Below the pieces are notes generated by a model. It saw only the letters and a program-made list of their open reading frames with translations. It searched no databases and was not told the DNA's origin. Positions 44,432 to 54,808 of a stretch of DNA of 64,000 bases are shown here, in pieces. Source of the stretch: Flavicella sp964230805 (GTDB lineage Bacteria; Bacteroidota; Bacteroidia; Flavobacteriales; Flavobacteriaceae); assembly GCA_964230805.1 (NCBI GenBank), contig CAXRIA010000009.1, forward strand, positions 1 to 64,000, read 5' to 3'. How positions within the stretch are numbered: the first letter of the stretch is position 1; each line of letters starts with the position of its first letter. The position numbers were made by a program, and so were the translations under genes.

Positions 44432-46978
44432 TTACTCAGTTTTCTCTATCTTTTTCTCTATTTTGGTGGTCAACTCTTGTGTTTTTTCATTGAGATCCAT
44501 TTTGATAATGTCTCCCTCTGCAAGTTTGGAGTTTACAATTTCTTCCGCCAATGCATCCTCAATGTATTTTTGAATAGCACGTTTCAAAGGACGAGCTCCA
44601 TAACTTTTATCAAAGCCTTTGTCTGCGATAAAGTCTTTTGCTTTTTTGCTCAATTTCAACGTATATCCTAGGTTGTCAATGCGTTTTAATAGCTTTTGCA
44701 GTTCAATATCAATAATGGCATGAATGTTTTCTCTTTCCAGTGCATTGAATACAATAACATCATCAATTCGGTTGATAAATTCAGGCGCAAACGATTTTTT
44801 CAACGCATTTTCAATAATACTTTTGGCATGTGCATCTGCTTGTGCAGCTTTCGCTGCTGTTCCAAAGCCAACACCTCCACCAAAATCTTTCAATTGACGA
44901 GCACCGATATTAGATGTCATGATAATGACAGTGTTTCTAAAATCTATTTTTCTTCCCAGGCTATCCGTCACAAAACCTTCGTCTAGTATTTGTAAAAGCA
45001 TGTTGAACACTTCGGGATGTGCTTTTTCAATCTCGTCCAAAAGCACAACCGCGTAGGGTTTTCTGCGAACTTTTTCTGTCAACTGTCCTCCCTCTTCGTA
45101 TCCGACATAACCCGGAGGCGCACCAATCAATCGAGAGATAGAGAATTTTTCCATGTATTCGCTCATGTCAATTCGAATCAAGGAATCCGAACTGTCAAAA
45201 AGCTCACTCGCTAATATTTTGGCCAATTGTGTTTTCCCAACACCCGTCTGTCCAAGAAAAATAAAAGAACCGATGGGTTTGTTGGGGTCTTTCAATCCAA
45301 TTCTATTTCGTTGAATCGCTTTGATCACCTTAGAAACAGCCTTATCTTGTCCGATTACCTTTCCTTTAATTTTATTCGGAAGTTCGCTCAATCGATTGCT
45401 TTCTGCTTCTGCCACACGGTTCACAGGAATTCCTGTCATCATGGAAACCACCTCTGCAACATTGTCTTCTGATACTACTTCCTTGTTTTCTTTCGAAGCT
45501 TCTTCCCATTGGTTTTGGGCTGATTTCAAAGCAGCCTCGATATTTTTTTCATCGTCTCTTAGCTTTGCCGCTTCTTCATATTTTTGACGATTTACAGCAC
45601 TGGTTTTGTCTGCTTTTATTTCCTCTAATTTGTTCTCTAGTTCAACGATTTGCTTGGGAACGACAATATTCGTAATATGAATTCTAGACCCAGCCTCGTC
45701 CAGCGCATCAATTGCTTTGTCAGGTAAAAAACGATCCGTCATATAGCGGTTGGTCAATTTTACACAAGCTTCAATGGCATCATCTGTATAACTTACATTG
45801 TGATGATCTTCATATTTTTCTTTCACGTTGTGAAGAATTTGAATCGTCTCTTCGATCGAGGTAGGCTCTACAATAATTTTTTGAAAGCGTCTTTCCAGGG
45901 CGCCGTCTTTTTCAATGTTTTGTCGGTATTCATTCAAAGTAGTAGCACCGATGCATTGGATTTCACCTCTTGCCAAGGCGGGTTTCAACATGTTGGATGC
46001 GTCCAATGATCCTGTGGCACCACCAGCGCCCACAATGGTATGAATTTCATCAATAAAAAGAATGATGTCCTCGTTCTTTTCCAATTCGTTCATCAAAGCT
46101 TTCATGCGTTCTTCAAATTGGCCTCTGTATTTTGTTCCAGCCACCAAACTGGCAAGATCGAGTGAAACAATACGCTTGTTGAAAAGAATACGAGATACTT
46201 TTCGTTGGGTAATTCGCAAAGCAAGTCCCTCTGCGATGGCTGATTTTCCAACCCCGGGCTCACCGATAAGCATCGGGTTGTTCTTTTTTCGTCTGCTAAG
46301 TATTTGGGAAACACGCTCTATTTCTTCTTTTCGACCTACCACAGGGTCCAATCTATTGTTTTCGGCTAAATAGGTCAAGTCTCGGCCAAAGTTGTCTAAA
46401 ACAGGTGTTTTTGATTTTTGATTTGATTTTCCTTTTCCAGGCTGTGATTCGTAAGGATTTGATTTTTCGGCTCCTCCAAAATCATGATCTTGATCACTTT
46501 CTGCAGAAGGAAAACCTGCTTCGTGATCTTTTTGATTGTGGTGCAATTCTTCAAATATGGACTTCACATCGTCATAGGAAACCTCAAAACCGTTTAAAAT
46601 TTTGGTTGTCGGATCATTTTCGTTTCGCAAAATACATAAAAGCAAGTGTGCTGTATTTACAGCATCTTCTCTGAAAAGTTTCGCCTCTAGAAAAGTGGTC
46701 TTTAAGGCTTTTTCTGCTTGTCGAGTTAGATGTAATTTCTGTTTGCTGAAATCTTGATCAAAAGAAGGATTGGAAGGATTGAGATCTTCGATTCTTTTTT
46801 TTAAATAATCCAGATTTGTTTCAAGAGAAACAAGTATGTCAATGGCTTTTCCTTCCGCTTTTCTAAGGATGCCAAGTATGAAATGTTCAGTTCCTATAAA
46901 ATCATGCCCTAACCTCAGTGCTTCTTCTTTGCTATAACCTATAACGTCTTTTACTTTTTGTGAAAAATTATCGTCCAT
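44432..46978 (-). CDS. clpC: ATP-dependent Clp protease ATPase subunit ClpC
   Basis: 848 residues. AAA+ unfoldase partner of ClpP in protein quality control. Two N-terminal Clp repeats (residues ~5-75 and ~80-145), AAA1 with Walker A GEPGVGKS at 239-246 and LFIDEIHTIVGAGG, a middle segment with a UVR-like motif (QKYEEAAKLRDDEKNIEAAL, ~465-484), and AAA2 with GQTGVGKT at ~576-583 and the C-terminal small domain. The UVR-like middle rather than a long coiled coil separates it from ClpB. Single gene. Confidence 0.96.
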   Translation of the reverse strand: MDDNFSQKVKDVIGYSKEEALRLGHDFIGTEHFILGILRKAEGKAIDILVSLETNLDYLKKRIEDLNPSNPSFDQDFSKQKLHLTRQAEKALKTTFLEAKLFREDAVNTAHLLLCILRNENDPTTKILNGFEVSYDDVKSIFEELHHNQKDHEAGFPSAESDQDHDFGGAEKSNPYESQPGKGKSNQKSKTPVLDNFGRDLTYLAENNRLDPVVGRKEEIERVSQILSRRKKNNPMLIGEPGVGKSAIAEGLALRITQRKVSRILFNKRIVSLDLASLVAGTKYRGQFEERMKALMNELEKNEDIILFIDEIHTIVGAGGATGSLDASNMLKPALARGEIQCIGATTLNEYRQNIEKDGALERRFQKIIVEPTSIEETIQILHNVKEKYEDHHNVSYTDDAIEACVKLTNRYMTDRFLPDKAIDALDEAGSRIHITNIVVPKQIVELENKLEEIKADKTSAVNRQKYEEAAKLRDDEKNIEAALKSAQNQWEEASKENKEVVSEDNVAEVVSMMTGIPVNRVAEAESNRLSELPNKIKGKVIGQDKAVSKVIKAIQRNRIGLKDPNKPIGSFIFLGQTGVGKTQLAKILASELFDSSDSLIRIDMSEYMEKFSISRLIGAPPGYVGYEEGGQLTEKVRRKPYAVVLLDEIEKAHPEVFNMLLQILDEGFVTDSLGRKIDFRNTVIIMTSNIGARQLKDFGGGVGFGTAAKAAQADAHAKSIIENALKKSFAPEFINRIDDVIVFNALERENIHAIIDIELQKLLKRIDNLGYTLKLSKKAKDFIADKGFDKSYGARPLKRAIQKYIEDALAEEIVNSKLAEGDIIKMDLNEKTQELTTKIEKKIEKTE

Positions 46979-47242
46979 AGTTATTTGTTTTGTTTTAGGT
47001 AAAATTAGTAGAAATTTTTAGAAATAATTGCAAAAACGGTTGGATTGTTATTAAAAATAAGAAATTTGGGTTTTTTTTAACGGTTAAAGCGTTGATTGGT
47101 AGTGCGGTAATCTGGAAAAAAGCCCCTTTAAAAATGTTAATAACTAAGCGGAAAACTGAGTGTTCTTTGCATGGTTAAAAAAAGGAAAAGATGTATCTTG
47201 CTCTTTGGATAAAAACACAATACAAACATAAAAGATATTTAT

Positions 47243-49765
47243 ATGGCAGACGGAGATAAGTTGATCCCTATCAACATTGAGGAGCAAATGAAATCGGCAT
47301 ATATTGATTATTCCATGTCGGTGATTGTTTCAAGGGCGTTACCGGATGTAAGAGATGGTTTAAAACCCGTGCATCGGAGAGTTTTATACGGCATGCACGA
47401 ATTGGGGATCAAAGCCACAGGATCCTACAAAAAGTCAGCGAGAGTGGTTGGAGAAGTTTTAGGAAAATACCATCCGCATGGAGATACTTCCGTATACGAT
47501 TCAATGGTGCGTATGGCACAAGACTGGAGTGTGCGTTATATGATGGTTGATGGGCAAGGAAACTTTGGGTCCGTTGATGGAGATAGTCCTGCAGCGATGC
47601 GATACACCGAGGTTCGAATGCAAAAAATATCAGAAGAGATGCTCTCTGATATTGAAAAAGATACCGTAGATCACAAATTAAATTTTGACGATACCCTGAA
47701 AGAACCCACTGTTTTACCCACAAGAATTCCAAACCTTTTGGTAAACGGAGCCTCAGGGATTGCTGTGGGTATGGCCACGAATATGGCCCCTCACAATCTT
47801 ACAGAAGTCATTAACGGAACCGTGGCCTATATCGAAAACAAGGACATCGAGATTGATGAGTTGATGGAACATATCAAAGCACCTGATTTTCCAACGGGAG
47901 GTGTTTTGTACGGCTATGAAGGAGTCAAAGATGCCTTTCATACCGGCCGTGGACGAATTGTGATGCGTGCCAAAGCCAATTTCGAGGAAGTCAAAGGAAG
48001 AGACTGTATTATTGTAACGGAAATTCCATATCAAATCAACAAAGCAGAAATGATTAAGAAAACTGCAGAGTTGGTCAATGATAAAAAATTAGATGGAATT
48101 GCCAATATCCGCGATGAGTCGGACAGAAATGGAATGCGTATTGTGTACGTCCTGAAAAAAGATGCAATTCCTAATATTGTACTGAACAAACTTTTCAAAT
48201 ACACCTCGCTACAAACTTCTTTCAGTGTCAATAATATTGCACTGGTAAACGGTCGACCAGAATTGTTGAATTTGAAACAATTGATTCATCATTTTGTAGA
48301 ACATCGTCATGAAATCGTTGTACGAAGAACAGAGTTTGAACTTAAAAAAGCAGAAGCGAGAGCGCACATCTTACAAGGGCTTATTATTGCATCGGACAAT
48401 ATTGACGAAGTGATCAAAATCATTCGTGGTTCGGAGAATCCAGATGCCGCAAAAGAAAGTTTGATGGCGCGTTTTGAGTTGACAGAAATTCAAGCAAAGG
48501 CCATTGTGGAAATGCGTCTGCGTCAATTGACAGGGCTGGAGCAAGACAAATTGAGATCTGAGTTTGATGAAATCATGTTGTTTATTGCTGATATGAAAGA
48601 TATTTTGGCCAATGAAGCAAGAAGAATGGACATCATCAAAAATGAATTGATTGCTATTCGCGACAAATACGGAGATGAAAGAAGATCTGAAATTGAATAC
48701 GGCGGCGCCGATATGAAAATTGAAGACATGATTCCAGACTCTAAAGTGGTAGTGACCATTTCACATGCAGGCTATGTAAAACGAACCTTGTTGTCTGAAT
48801 ACAAAACTCAGAACCGAGGAGGAAGAGGACAAAAAGGAGTTTCTACCCGAAGCGAGGACTTTTTGGAACATTTATTTGTAGGTACGAATCATCAATACAT
48901 GCTCTTTTTTACACAAAAAGGAAAGGTGTATTGGATGCGAGTATATGAAATACCAGAAGGCGGTAAAGTAGCCAAGGGACGTGCCCTACAAAACTTGATC
49001 AATATAGAGCCGGACGACAAGGTAAAAGCCTTTTTGGTAACGCAAGATTTGAAAGATCAAGAGTATATCAACAACCATTACATTATTATGGCCACCAAAA
49101 AGGGGCAGGTAAAAAAAACGTTGTTGGAGCAGTATTCTCGCCCGAGAGCCAATGGAATCAACGCCATTACAATCAAGGAAGGAGACGAGCTTTTGGAAGC
49201 AAAATTAACCACCGGAGACAGTCAAGTGATGTTGGCTTTGAAGTCAGGAAAATCCATTCGTTTTGAAGAAGAAAAAACGAGACCAATGGGAAGAGGCGCT
49301 TCAGGAGTTCGTGGTGTTACTTTAGGACATGAAGAAGACGAAGTTGTCGGTATGGTTGCGGTGAATGACATGGAAAGTAATATTTTGGTCGTTTCTGAAA
49401 AAGGATATGGAAAACGTTCTCAATTGGAAGATTACCGTATTACAAACCGTGGTGGTAAAGGAGTAAAAACCCTAAATATTTCAGAGAAAACAGGAGACTT
49501 AGTCGCCATCAAAAATGTGACAGATGATGACGACTTAATGATCATCAATAAGTCTGGAATTACCATTCGTTTGGCTGTCGGAGATCTCAGAGTGATGGGA
49601 AGAGCCACACAAGGAGTCAAATTGATTAATATCAAAGACAATGATTCCATTGCAGCGGTAGCCAAAGTGATGCACGAAGAAGAAGAGGTAGAAGACATCG
49701 CGGATTTGGAAGGTGCCCAGGAAACGACAGAGAGTAGCGAAGAGAACCACCAAGAAAAAGAATAG
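47243..49765 (+). CDS. gyrA: DNA gyrase subunit A
   Basis: 840 residues. The breakage-reunion subunit that introduces negative supercoils with GyrB. Catalytic tyrosine Y121 in AAMRYTEVRM; quinolone region HPHGDTSVYD with Thr82 and Asp86 at the positions of E. coli Ser83 and Asp87; C-terminal DNA-wrapping domain with the GyrA-box QNRGGRGQKG, which distinguishes it from ParC. An acidic tail ends the protein. First of two genes in an operon. Confidence 0.97.
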   Translation: MADGDKLIPINIEEQMKSAYIDYSMSVIVSRALPDVRDGLKPVHRRVLYGMHELGIKATGSYKKSARVVGEVLGKYHPHGDTSVYDSMVRMAQDWSVRYMMVDGQGNFGSVDGDSPAAMRYTEVRMQKISEEMLSDIEKDTVDHKLNFDDTLKEPTVLPTRIPNLLVNGASGIAVGMATNMAPHNLTEVINGTVAYIENKDIEIDELMEHIKAPDFPTGGVLYGYEGVKDAFHTGRGRIVMRAKANFEEVKGRDCIIVTEIPYQINKAEMIKKTAELVNDKKLDGIANIRDESDRNGMRIVYVLKKDAIPNIVLNKLFKYTSLQTSFSVNNIALVNGRPELLNLKQLIHHFVEHRHEIVVRRTEFELKKAEARAHILQGLIIASDNIDEVIKIIRGSENPDAAKESLMARFELTEIQAKAIVEMRLRQLTGLEQDKLRSEFDEIMLFIADMKDILANEARRMDIIKNELIAIRDKYGDERRSEIEYGGADMKIEDMIPDSKVVVTISHAGYVKRTLLSEYKTQNRGGRGQKGVSTRSEDFLEHLFVGTNHQYMLFFTQKGKVYWMRVYEIPEGGKVAKGRALQNLINIEPDDKVKAFLVTQDLKDQEYINNHYIIMATKKGQVKKTLLEQYSRPRANGINAITIKEGDELLEAKLTTGDSQVMLALKSGKSIRFEEEKTRPMGRGASGVRGVTLGHEEDEVVGMVAVNDMESNILVVSEKGYGKRSQLEDYRITNRGGKGVKTLNISEKTGDLVAIKNVTDDDDLMIINKSGITIRLAVGDLRVMGRATQGVKLINIKDNDSIAAVAKVMHEEEEVEDIADLEGAQETTESSEENHQEKE

Positions 49766-49786
49766 AAAACGATAAATAAATAAAAA

Positions 49787-51040
49787 ATGAAAAATCAATT
49801 CTTAATACTGTTTGCATGTTTGTTAAGCATGTCAGTGATAGGACAAAAAAAAGAGTTAAAAGTTGCTGAGAAACTTTTGAAAAAAGGACAATTTACAGAA
49901 GCATTGACACAGCTTGCAACAGTTGAATCTTTGCTAGAGGCTGCAGATGTTAAAACAAAAGCAAAATACTTTTATGTACGAGTGAAAGCGTTGCATGCCA
50001 ACGGAGCAGTTCCTGAAAACGATGAAAAAACAGCGGAAGCGATACAAGACTTATTGGCCTATGAAGTCGAAATAAACAAAGGTAAGTATTCCAAAGAAGC
50101 CCAAAAGACGGCTGCTGTAATTGTACAGAGATCTGTACAAGAAGGATCGGATTCCTACAATGATAAAAAATTTGCACTCGCGAGTAAGCGTTTTGAATTG
50201 GCGTACAATTTGAGTCAAAGAGATACATCTTTCCTCGAAAATGCTGCCTTATCCTCTTATTTCGCGAAAGAATACGATCGATCTATAAAATTGTACAAGC
50301 AATTATTGGATATGGGATACACTGGAATTACCACACGTTACAAAGCAACGAGTTTGGTGAATGGCGAGGAAGTATACTTTAGTACTAAAAAGGACATGGA
50401 TGCGCAAGTAGCTTTTAAAACCGCAGAAAATCCGCAGGTAATTGTGACCGAGTCAAGAACAGGACAATTGGCCAAGAACATCGCACTGAGCTACATTGCC
50501 AAAGGAGATGAAAAAGCGGCCTTAGCAGCCATTGCCGATGCAAAAAAAATCTATCCAAACGATTACACTTTGGTGATTAGTGAGGCCAATATTTATTTTG
50601 AATTAGGAGACAATGAAAAATTCCTAGAAGGGTTAAAAAAAGCCATAACAATCAAGCCAAACGATCCTTTGTTGCATTACAATGTAGGTGTGATTACCAT
50701 GGACCAAGGTTTTGCAAAACAGGCCATTGTTCATTTTGAAAAGGCCATTGAATTAAAACCAGATTATTCAGATGCTTACAACAATATCGGGGCTGCGATT
50801 ATAGAAAAAACAAAACCAATTGTAGAAGAGATGAATAAAAATTTGTCAAATTTTGACAAATACGACGCTTTGCTTTTGAAGCAAAAAGCAGTGTACAAAG
50901 AGGCGTTGCCCTATTATGAAAAGGCACACCAATACAAACCGAAGAGTGAGGATATTGTGAAAACATTAGCAAGTCTGTATGAAATTCTTGAGATGTATGA
51001 CAAGCAAAAAGAAATGCGAACACTTTTAGAAAGTATGTAA
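49787..51040 (+). CDS. Exported tetratricopeptide-repeat protein
   Basis: 417 residues. Signal peptide (MKNQFLILFACLLSMSVIGQ) followed by about seven TPR-like helical repeats; the clearest are YNVGVITMDQGFAKQAIVHFEKAIELKP and YNNIGAAIIEK..., each with the A/G/Y/P pattern. Likely periplasmic scaffold; partner unknown. It starts 21 bp after gyrA and shares its terminator, an arrangement I recall as common in flavobacteria but functionally unexplained. Confidence 0.8.
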   Translation: MKNQFLILFACLLSMSVIGQKKELKVAEKLLKKGQFTEALTQLATVESLLEAADVKTKAKYFYVRVKALHANGAVPENDEKTAEAIQDLLAYEVEINKGKYSKEAQKTAAVIVQRSVQEGSDSYNDKKFALASKRFELAYNLSQRDTSFLENAALSSYFAKEYDRSIKLYKQLLDMGYTGITTRYKATSLVNGEEVYFSTKKDMDAQVAFKTAENPQVIVTESRTGQLAKNIALSYIAKGDEKAALAAIADAKKIYPNDYTLVISEANIYFELGDNEKFLEGLKKAITIKPNDPLLHYNVGVITMDQGFAKQAIVHFEKAIELKPDYSDAYNNIGAAIIEKTKPIVEEMNKNLSNFDKYDALLLKQKAVYKEALPYYEKAHQYKPKSEDIVKTLASLYEILEMYDKQKEMRTLLESM

Positions 51041-51051
51041 AAAGAATCGCA

Positions 51052-51085
51052 AAAAAAGCCCCCTACGAAAGTAGGGGGCTTTTTT
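51052..51085. terminator. Bidirectional terminator between the TPR and NlpC/P60 genes
   Basis: Perfect 15-bp stem AAAAAAGCCCCCTAC/GTAGGGGGCTTTTTT with a GAAA tetraloop, between two convergent genes. Confidence 0.95.
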
Positions 51086-51088
51086 ATA

Positions 51089-51859
51089 TCAAATAATTTT
51101 CTTGATCACTCTTAATTTATGTGTGTGTCTTTTGGTGTCCGTATTGTAAATGCCTGAATGGTCCAAGCGGTCAATGCGCACCTTGCCATGTGCATGGATG
51201 ATATAATTGTCTTTCATAATGATACCCACATGTGTAATGATCCCCTCGTTGTTGTCAAAAAAAGCGAGGTCTCCGGGTTCGCTCTCTTCAATAAAGCTCA
51301 AAACTTCCCCCTGAGTAGCCTGTTGTGAGGCATCTCGAAGCAACTTGTAGCCGTTTAATTTGTACACCATTTGAGAAAAGCCAGAACAATCGATTCCAAA
51401 AGGGGTTTTTCCTCCCCACAAATAAGGCGTGTTTAAAAATAAAAAAGCGGTTTTAATGAGATGGCTCTTTTCTTTTTTACCAGATACAAAATCACCATCG
51501 TATTCAAAATCGGTATTTCCAACACGGAATTTATTTTTTGAAAAATAAGGAAGATGTGCTCCGATTGTGAGTGTCGACAAAGCTTGTCGGTTGTTGGCTA
51601 TGAAATCGACGATATTACTTACCAAAAAAACAGGTTTGTTTTGCAGATCATCATACACTTCTTTCGAAATCAGTTCGAATTGTTTGTTGTCTATCCAACC
51701 CTCATAGGTGTCAAAAGCCAACCGAATTTTACTCCAGTCTTTTCTCTTTTCTAAAACTTTGAAATGTTCCCCAAAGAGCACTTGAGAAATCAATTCTACT
51801 TGATTCGAGGGGGCGCTTCTCAAAGGAACGATGCTCAAATTACAAATTCCGTACTCCAT
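51089..51859 (-). CDS. NlpC/P60 (C40) family cell-wall hydrolase
   Basis: 256 residues. N-terminal SH3-like part (residues ~5-65, VPLRSAPSNQVELISQVLFGE, WIDNKQFE), a linker, and a C-terminal C40 peptidase domain with Cys158 in FGIDCSGF, His210 in ITHVGI and His222 in IIHAHG. Such enzymes cut D-Glu-diaminopimelate bonds in peptidoglycan or its fragments. No signal peptide is visible, which suggests a cytosolic recycling role like that of YkfC; that is inference, but it fits the Mpl-like ligase earlier in the window. Confidence 0.9.
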   Translation of the reverse strand: MEYGICNLSIVPLRSAPSNQVELISQVLFGEHFKVLEKRKDWSKIRLAFDTYEGWIDNKQFELISKEVYDDLQNKPVFLVSNIVDFIANNRQALSTLTIGAHLPYFSKNKFRVGNTDFEYDGDFVSGKKEKSHLIKTAFLFLNTPYLWGGKTPFGIDCSGFSQMVYKLNGYKLLRDASQQATQGEVLSFIEESEPGDLAFFDNNEGIITHVGIIMKDNYIIHAHGKVRIDRLDHSGIYNTDTKRHTHKLRVIKKII

Positions 51860-52255
51860 TATTGAGGTTGATGTTTTCCTGGCAGAGTTCGTAGTGTGTT
51901 GCCTACCGCTCTAATATTCCGCCTAATTCTCTTGCAGAATGTTGTTGTTTATCGCGCAGCAAAGTAACAATAATTCTTGTTCTAAGCAACCCATAACACG
52001 ATCTGACAGATCTTTCATTCTATTGGATTCAAAGCCCTACTTTGTATGTCCTATTGGGTATGGGTAGGATTCTTTACTTTGATCGAGTGAAAGTCTATCA
52101 ATAAAGCGAAAATACTCATTTTTTTTCAGATAATGAGTATAGCATGAGAATGTTCATTGGTGCAAAAAAATAGCCAAAAACAAGAACGCTTTGCTAAAAA
52201 AGTTCCTTAAAAAAAACGAATTGAAGAAGATTCAATACGTTTTTAATTAATTGCT
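51860..52255. other. Intergenic region without a recognised gene
   Basis: About 400 bp between divergent genes. I see no gene. An inverted pair ATACTCATT/AATGAGTAT (52112-52120 with 52132-52140) and a small ATTGAA/TTCAAT hairpin near 52219 are the only structures. Confidence 0.4.
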
Positions 52256-52263
52256 TATTTTTG
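52256..52263 (+). promoter_or_regulatory. -7 box of the 7TM-HD gene
   Basis: TATTTTTG, a TAnnTTTG match 19 nt before the ATG. No clear -33. Confidence 0.4.
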
Positions 52264-52282
52264 AGACACAATAGCATTTTAC

Positions 52283-54331
52283 ATGAAGCACTTCATCAAC
52301 AAAATATACCAAAACAATTCTTTGGTCTATAAAATTTTTCTGTTCGTTACGACTACTTTTTTCATCGTGTATCTTTTTCCAGAAGGAGGGAAGTTTAAAT
52401 TTGAATTTCAAAAAGGGAAGCCATGGCAGTATGAGAATTTATATGCTCCTTTTGATTTTGCCATTCAAAAAAGTCCAGAAGTAATAGAACAAGAAAAAGA
52501 AGCAATACGAAGTAAGTCGAAATTGTTTTTTGCTTACAAAATGGAAACACCATTGGCCGTTGAAAAATTGATGGAGTTTCGTTTTCAAGAATTGGCTTCT
52601 GATTCATTGTACTACCGCAAATTGCGGGAGCAAGGAAAGCAAATACTTTCCAAGATTTACGAGATAGGTTTTTTAGAAGTTGGAAGTGAAGCAAGGGTGG
52701 CCGATTCGGACACCTATGTTATACTGAGAAAAGGAAATGAAATAAAAGAAATGCAATTTCGAGATTTTTTGTTGTCAAAAGATCTGTTTCAGGTCATTGA
52801 AGACGAATTGGAACAAGGTACAAGCTCGCTTTACAGAGACATTGTGCTCAATGTTTTGACAGAGGTGGTCAGACCCAATGTAACCTTTGATGAAAAATTT
52901 TCTGAAAAAGCACTAAAAGAAGCTGTGAACGAGATTTCCTATACTACAGGAATGATTTCGAAAGACCAACTCATTATTTTTAGAGGTGACATTGTAGAAG
53001 GAAAAAAGTATGCAATTTTAAGCTCTTTGGAAGAAGAGTACAAATCTCAAATTTGGAGTAAAAACAATTACAATTGGATCATATCGGGCTATACAATTTT
53101 AGTAGCCTTGGCCTTGTTGATGTTGTTTTTGTTCCTGAGAAAAAACAGTCCAGCCATCTTTGATGACAACACCAAGGTGACGTTTATTTTTCTAAACATT
53201 ATTTTGATGATTTTTTTGGTCAATTTGATGGTGAGGTATCAAGTAGCCTATCTGTATGTGGTACCCTTGAGTTTGTTGCCGATTGTATTGAAAGCTTTTT
53301 TTGACGCTCGATTGGCTTTGTTTACACATGTGCTCACTGTGTTGCTTTTGGGGTTTGTCGTGCCGAATAGTTTTGAGTTTATTTATCTTCAAATGATCGC
53401 AGGGATTGTGACTATTCTCACGGTCTCTGAGTTGTACAAAAGAGCGAATTTATTTATTTCTGTCGGGCAAATTACGTTGATTTATATGCTGACCTATTTT
53501 GCCTTTTCAATCATTCATGAGGGGAATATTTCACAGATGAATTGGAATTATTTTGTTCTTTTTGCTTTGAATGGTGTCCTGTCTTTCTTGTCTTTATTCT
53601 TGATATGGATGTATGAAAAATTGTTCGGATTGGTTTCAGATATAACGCTGTTGGAATTGTCGAACACAAATTCAAAGTTGTTGCGAGAATTGAATGAAAA
53701 AGCACCTGGAACGTTTCAACACTCCATGCAAGTAGCCAATTTGGCGGAAGCAGCGGCCAATGAAATAGGGGCCAATTCGATGCTCGTGCGAACAGGCGCA
53801 CTTTACCATGACATCGGAAAAATAATCAGTCCTATGTACTTTACAGAAAATCAATCGACCTCTGTCAATCCACACGATGAATTACCGCCGAAAGACAGTG
53901 CAAAAATTATTATTGATCATGTGGCACAAGGAATACTATTAGCGAAAAGAAACGGGCTCCCAGACCGTATCATCGACTTTATTCGAACCCACCATGGGAC
54001 GAGTACGGTCTATTATTTCTACAAGAAAGCCGCCGAAGGAAATTTGGAAGGTGTGGATACGGAAGATTTTCAATACCCTGGGCCCATACCTTTCTCCAAA
54101 GAAACCGCGATATTGATGATGAGTGATGCCGCAGAAGCAGCCTCCAAAAGTTTGAAAGATCCCTCGGCACAAGCCATTGATGAATTGATTGATAAAATTA
54201 CGGATCGACAAATGGCAGACGGGCAATTTCGAAATGCCTCCATTACGTTTAGAGAAATAGAAACCATCAAAAAAGTTTTGAAGAAGAAATTAAAAAACAT
54301 ATACCATGTGCGAATAGAATATCCTGCGTAA
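52283..54331 (+). CDS. 7TM-HD family phosphohydrolase, PgpH-like
   Basis: 682 residues. One N-terminal membrane segment (~18-34), a large extracytoplasmic domain (~40-255), seven membrane segments (~265-460) and a cytosolic HD domain (~470-680) with HSMQVANLAEAAA and the metal-binding dyad His509-Asp510 in ALYHDIGKI. Related PgpH proteins degrade cyclic di-AMP. The best-fitting role is thus control of c-di-AMP, which also regulates potassium uptake systems such as the Trk system in this window; that link is inference. Confidence 0.9.
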   Translation: MKHFINKIYQNNSLVYKIFLFVTTTFFIVYLFPEGGKFKFEFQKGKPWQYENLYAPFDFAIQKSPEVIEQEKEAIRSKSKLFFAYKMETPLAVEKLMEFRFQELASDSLYYRKLREQGKQILSKIYEIGFLEVGSEARVADSDTYVILRKGNEIKEMQFRDFLLSKDLFQVIEDELEQGTSSLYRDIVLNVLTEVVRPNVTFDEKFSEKALKEAVNEISYTTGMISKDQLIIFRGDIVEGKKYAILSSLEEEYKSQIWSKNNYNWIISGYTILVALALLMLFLFLRKNSPAIFDDNTKVTFIFLNIILMIFLVNLMVRYQVAYLYVVPLSLLPIVLKAFFDARLALFTHVLTVLLLGFVVPNSFEFIYLQMIAGIVTILTVSELYKRANLFISVGQITLIYMLTYFAFSIIHEGNISQMNWNYFVLFALNGVLSFLSLFLIWMYEKLFGLVSDITLLELSNTNSKLLRELNEKAPGTFQHSMQVANLAEAAANEIGANSMLVRTGALYHDIGKIISPMYFTENQSTSVNPHDELPPKDSAKIIIDHVAQGILLAKRNGLPDRIIDFIRTHHGTSTVYYFYKKAAEGNLEGVDTEDFQYPGPIPFSKETAILMMSDAAEAASKSLKDPSAQAIDELIDKITDRQMADGQFRNASITFREIETIKKVLKKKLKNIYHVRIEYPA

Positions 54332-54471
54332 TAGACAGTCCTCCGAGGAGGCTGTGCAATGGAATAAATACATGTTATTTCTAATGCACACGGAGAGAGC
54401 AGGTTCTTTTTCTTTTTCATTGTTTCGAGAAAAAAAGTAGGAAAAATGTTGTGAAATACTAAATGGTAACT

Positions 54472-54479
54472 TACATTTG
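54472..54479 (+). promoter_or_regulatory. Promoter of the tRNA-Ser-Pro-Arg cluster
   Basis: TACATTTG with a TTG 20 nt upstream (54449-54451), about 50 bp before tRNA-Ser. It would drive all three tRNAs. Confidence 0.65.
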
Positions 54480-54527
54480 CACTCGCAAAAATACGTTCTT
54501 TTACAGCAAATATAGATTGCAAATCTA

Positions 54528-54614
54528 GGAGAGGTGCCGGAGTGGCCGAACGGGGCTCCCTGCTAAGGAGTTGTACCTTTACGGGTACCGGGGGTTCGAA
54601 TCCCTTCCTCTCCG
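54528..54614 (+). tRNA. tRNA-Ser (GCU anticodon)
   Basis: 87 nt, class II with a long variable arm. Acceptor GGAGAGG/CCTCTCC, anticodon loop CTGCTAA with GCT, T-arm with the usual TTCGAAT loop, discriminator G. CCA not encoded. Confidence 0.95.
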
Positions 54615-54683
54615 CAAATTTCAATCAAATACAAGTACTTTCTTAAATTCTTGAGAATTTAAAGTGAGAGATTATAGAGACTT

Positions 54684-54758
54684 CGGGGTGTAGCGTAGCC
54701 CGGTCATCGCGCCTCGTTTGGGACGAGGAGGTCGCAGGTTCGAATCCTGCCACCCCGA
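54684..54758 (+). tRNA. tRNA-Pro (UGG anticodon)
   Basis: 75 nt. Acceptor CGGGGTG/CACCCCG, anticodon loop TTTGGGA with TGG, T-loop TTCGAAT, discriminator A. CCA not encoded. Confidence 0.95.
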
Positions 54759-54808
54759 CGAAGTACAAAGAAAGTATTTGAGCATTGTAAATTCTATGAA
54801 TTTATAAT

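Noticed and set aside
47243..49765. ParC (topoisomerase IV) instead of GyrA
   Set aside because: A GyrA-box (QNRGGRGQKG) is present in the C-terminal domain.
54070..54624. 184-residue minus-strand frame across tRNA-Ser and the end of the HD gene
   Set aside because: It covers a tRNA and the antisense of a conserved gene; its translation has the typical look of tRNA read-through ('ERKGFEPPVPVKVQLLSREP').
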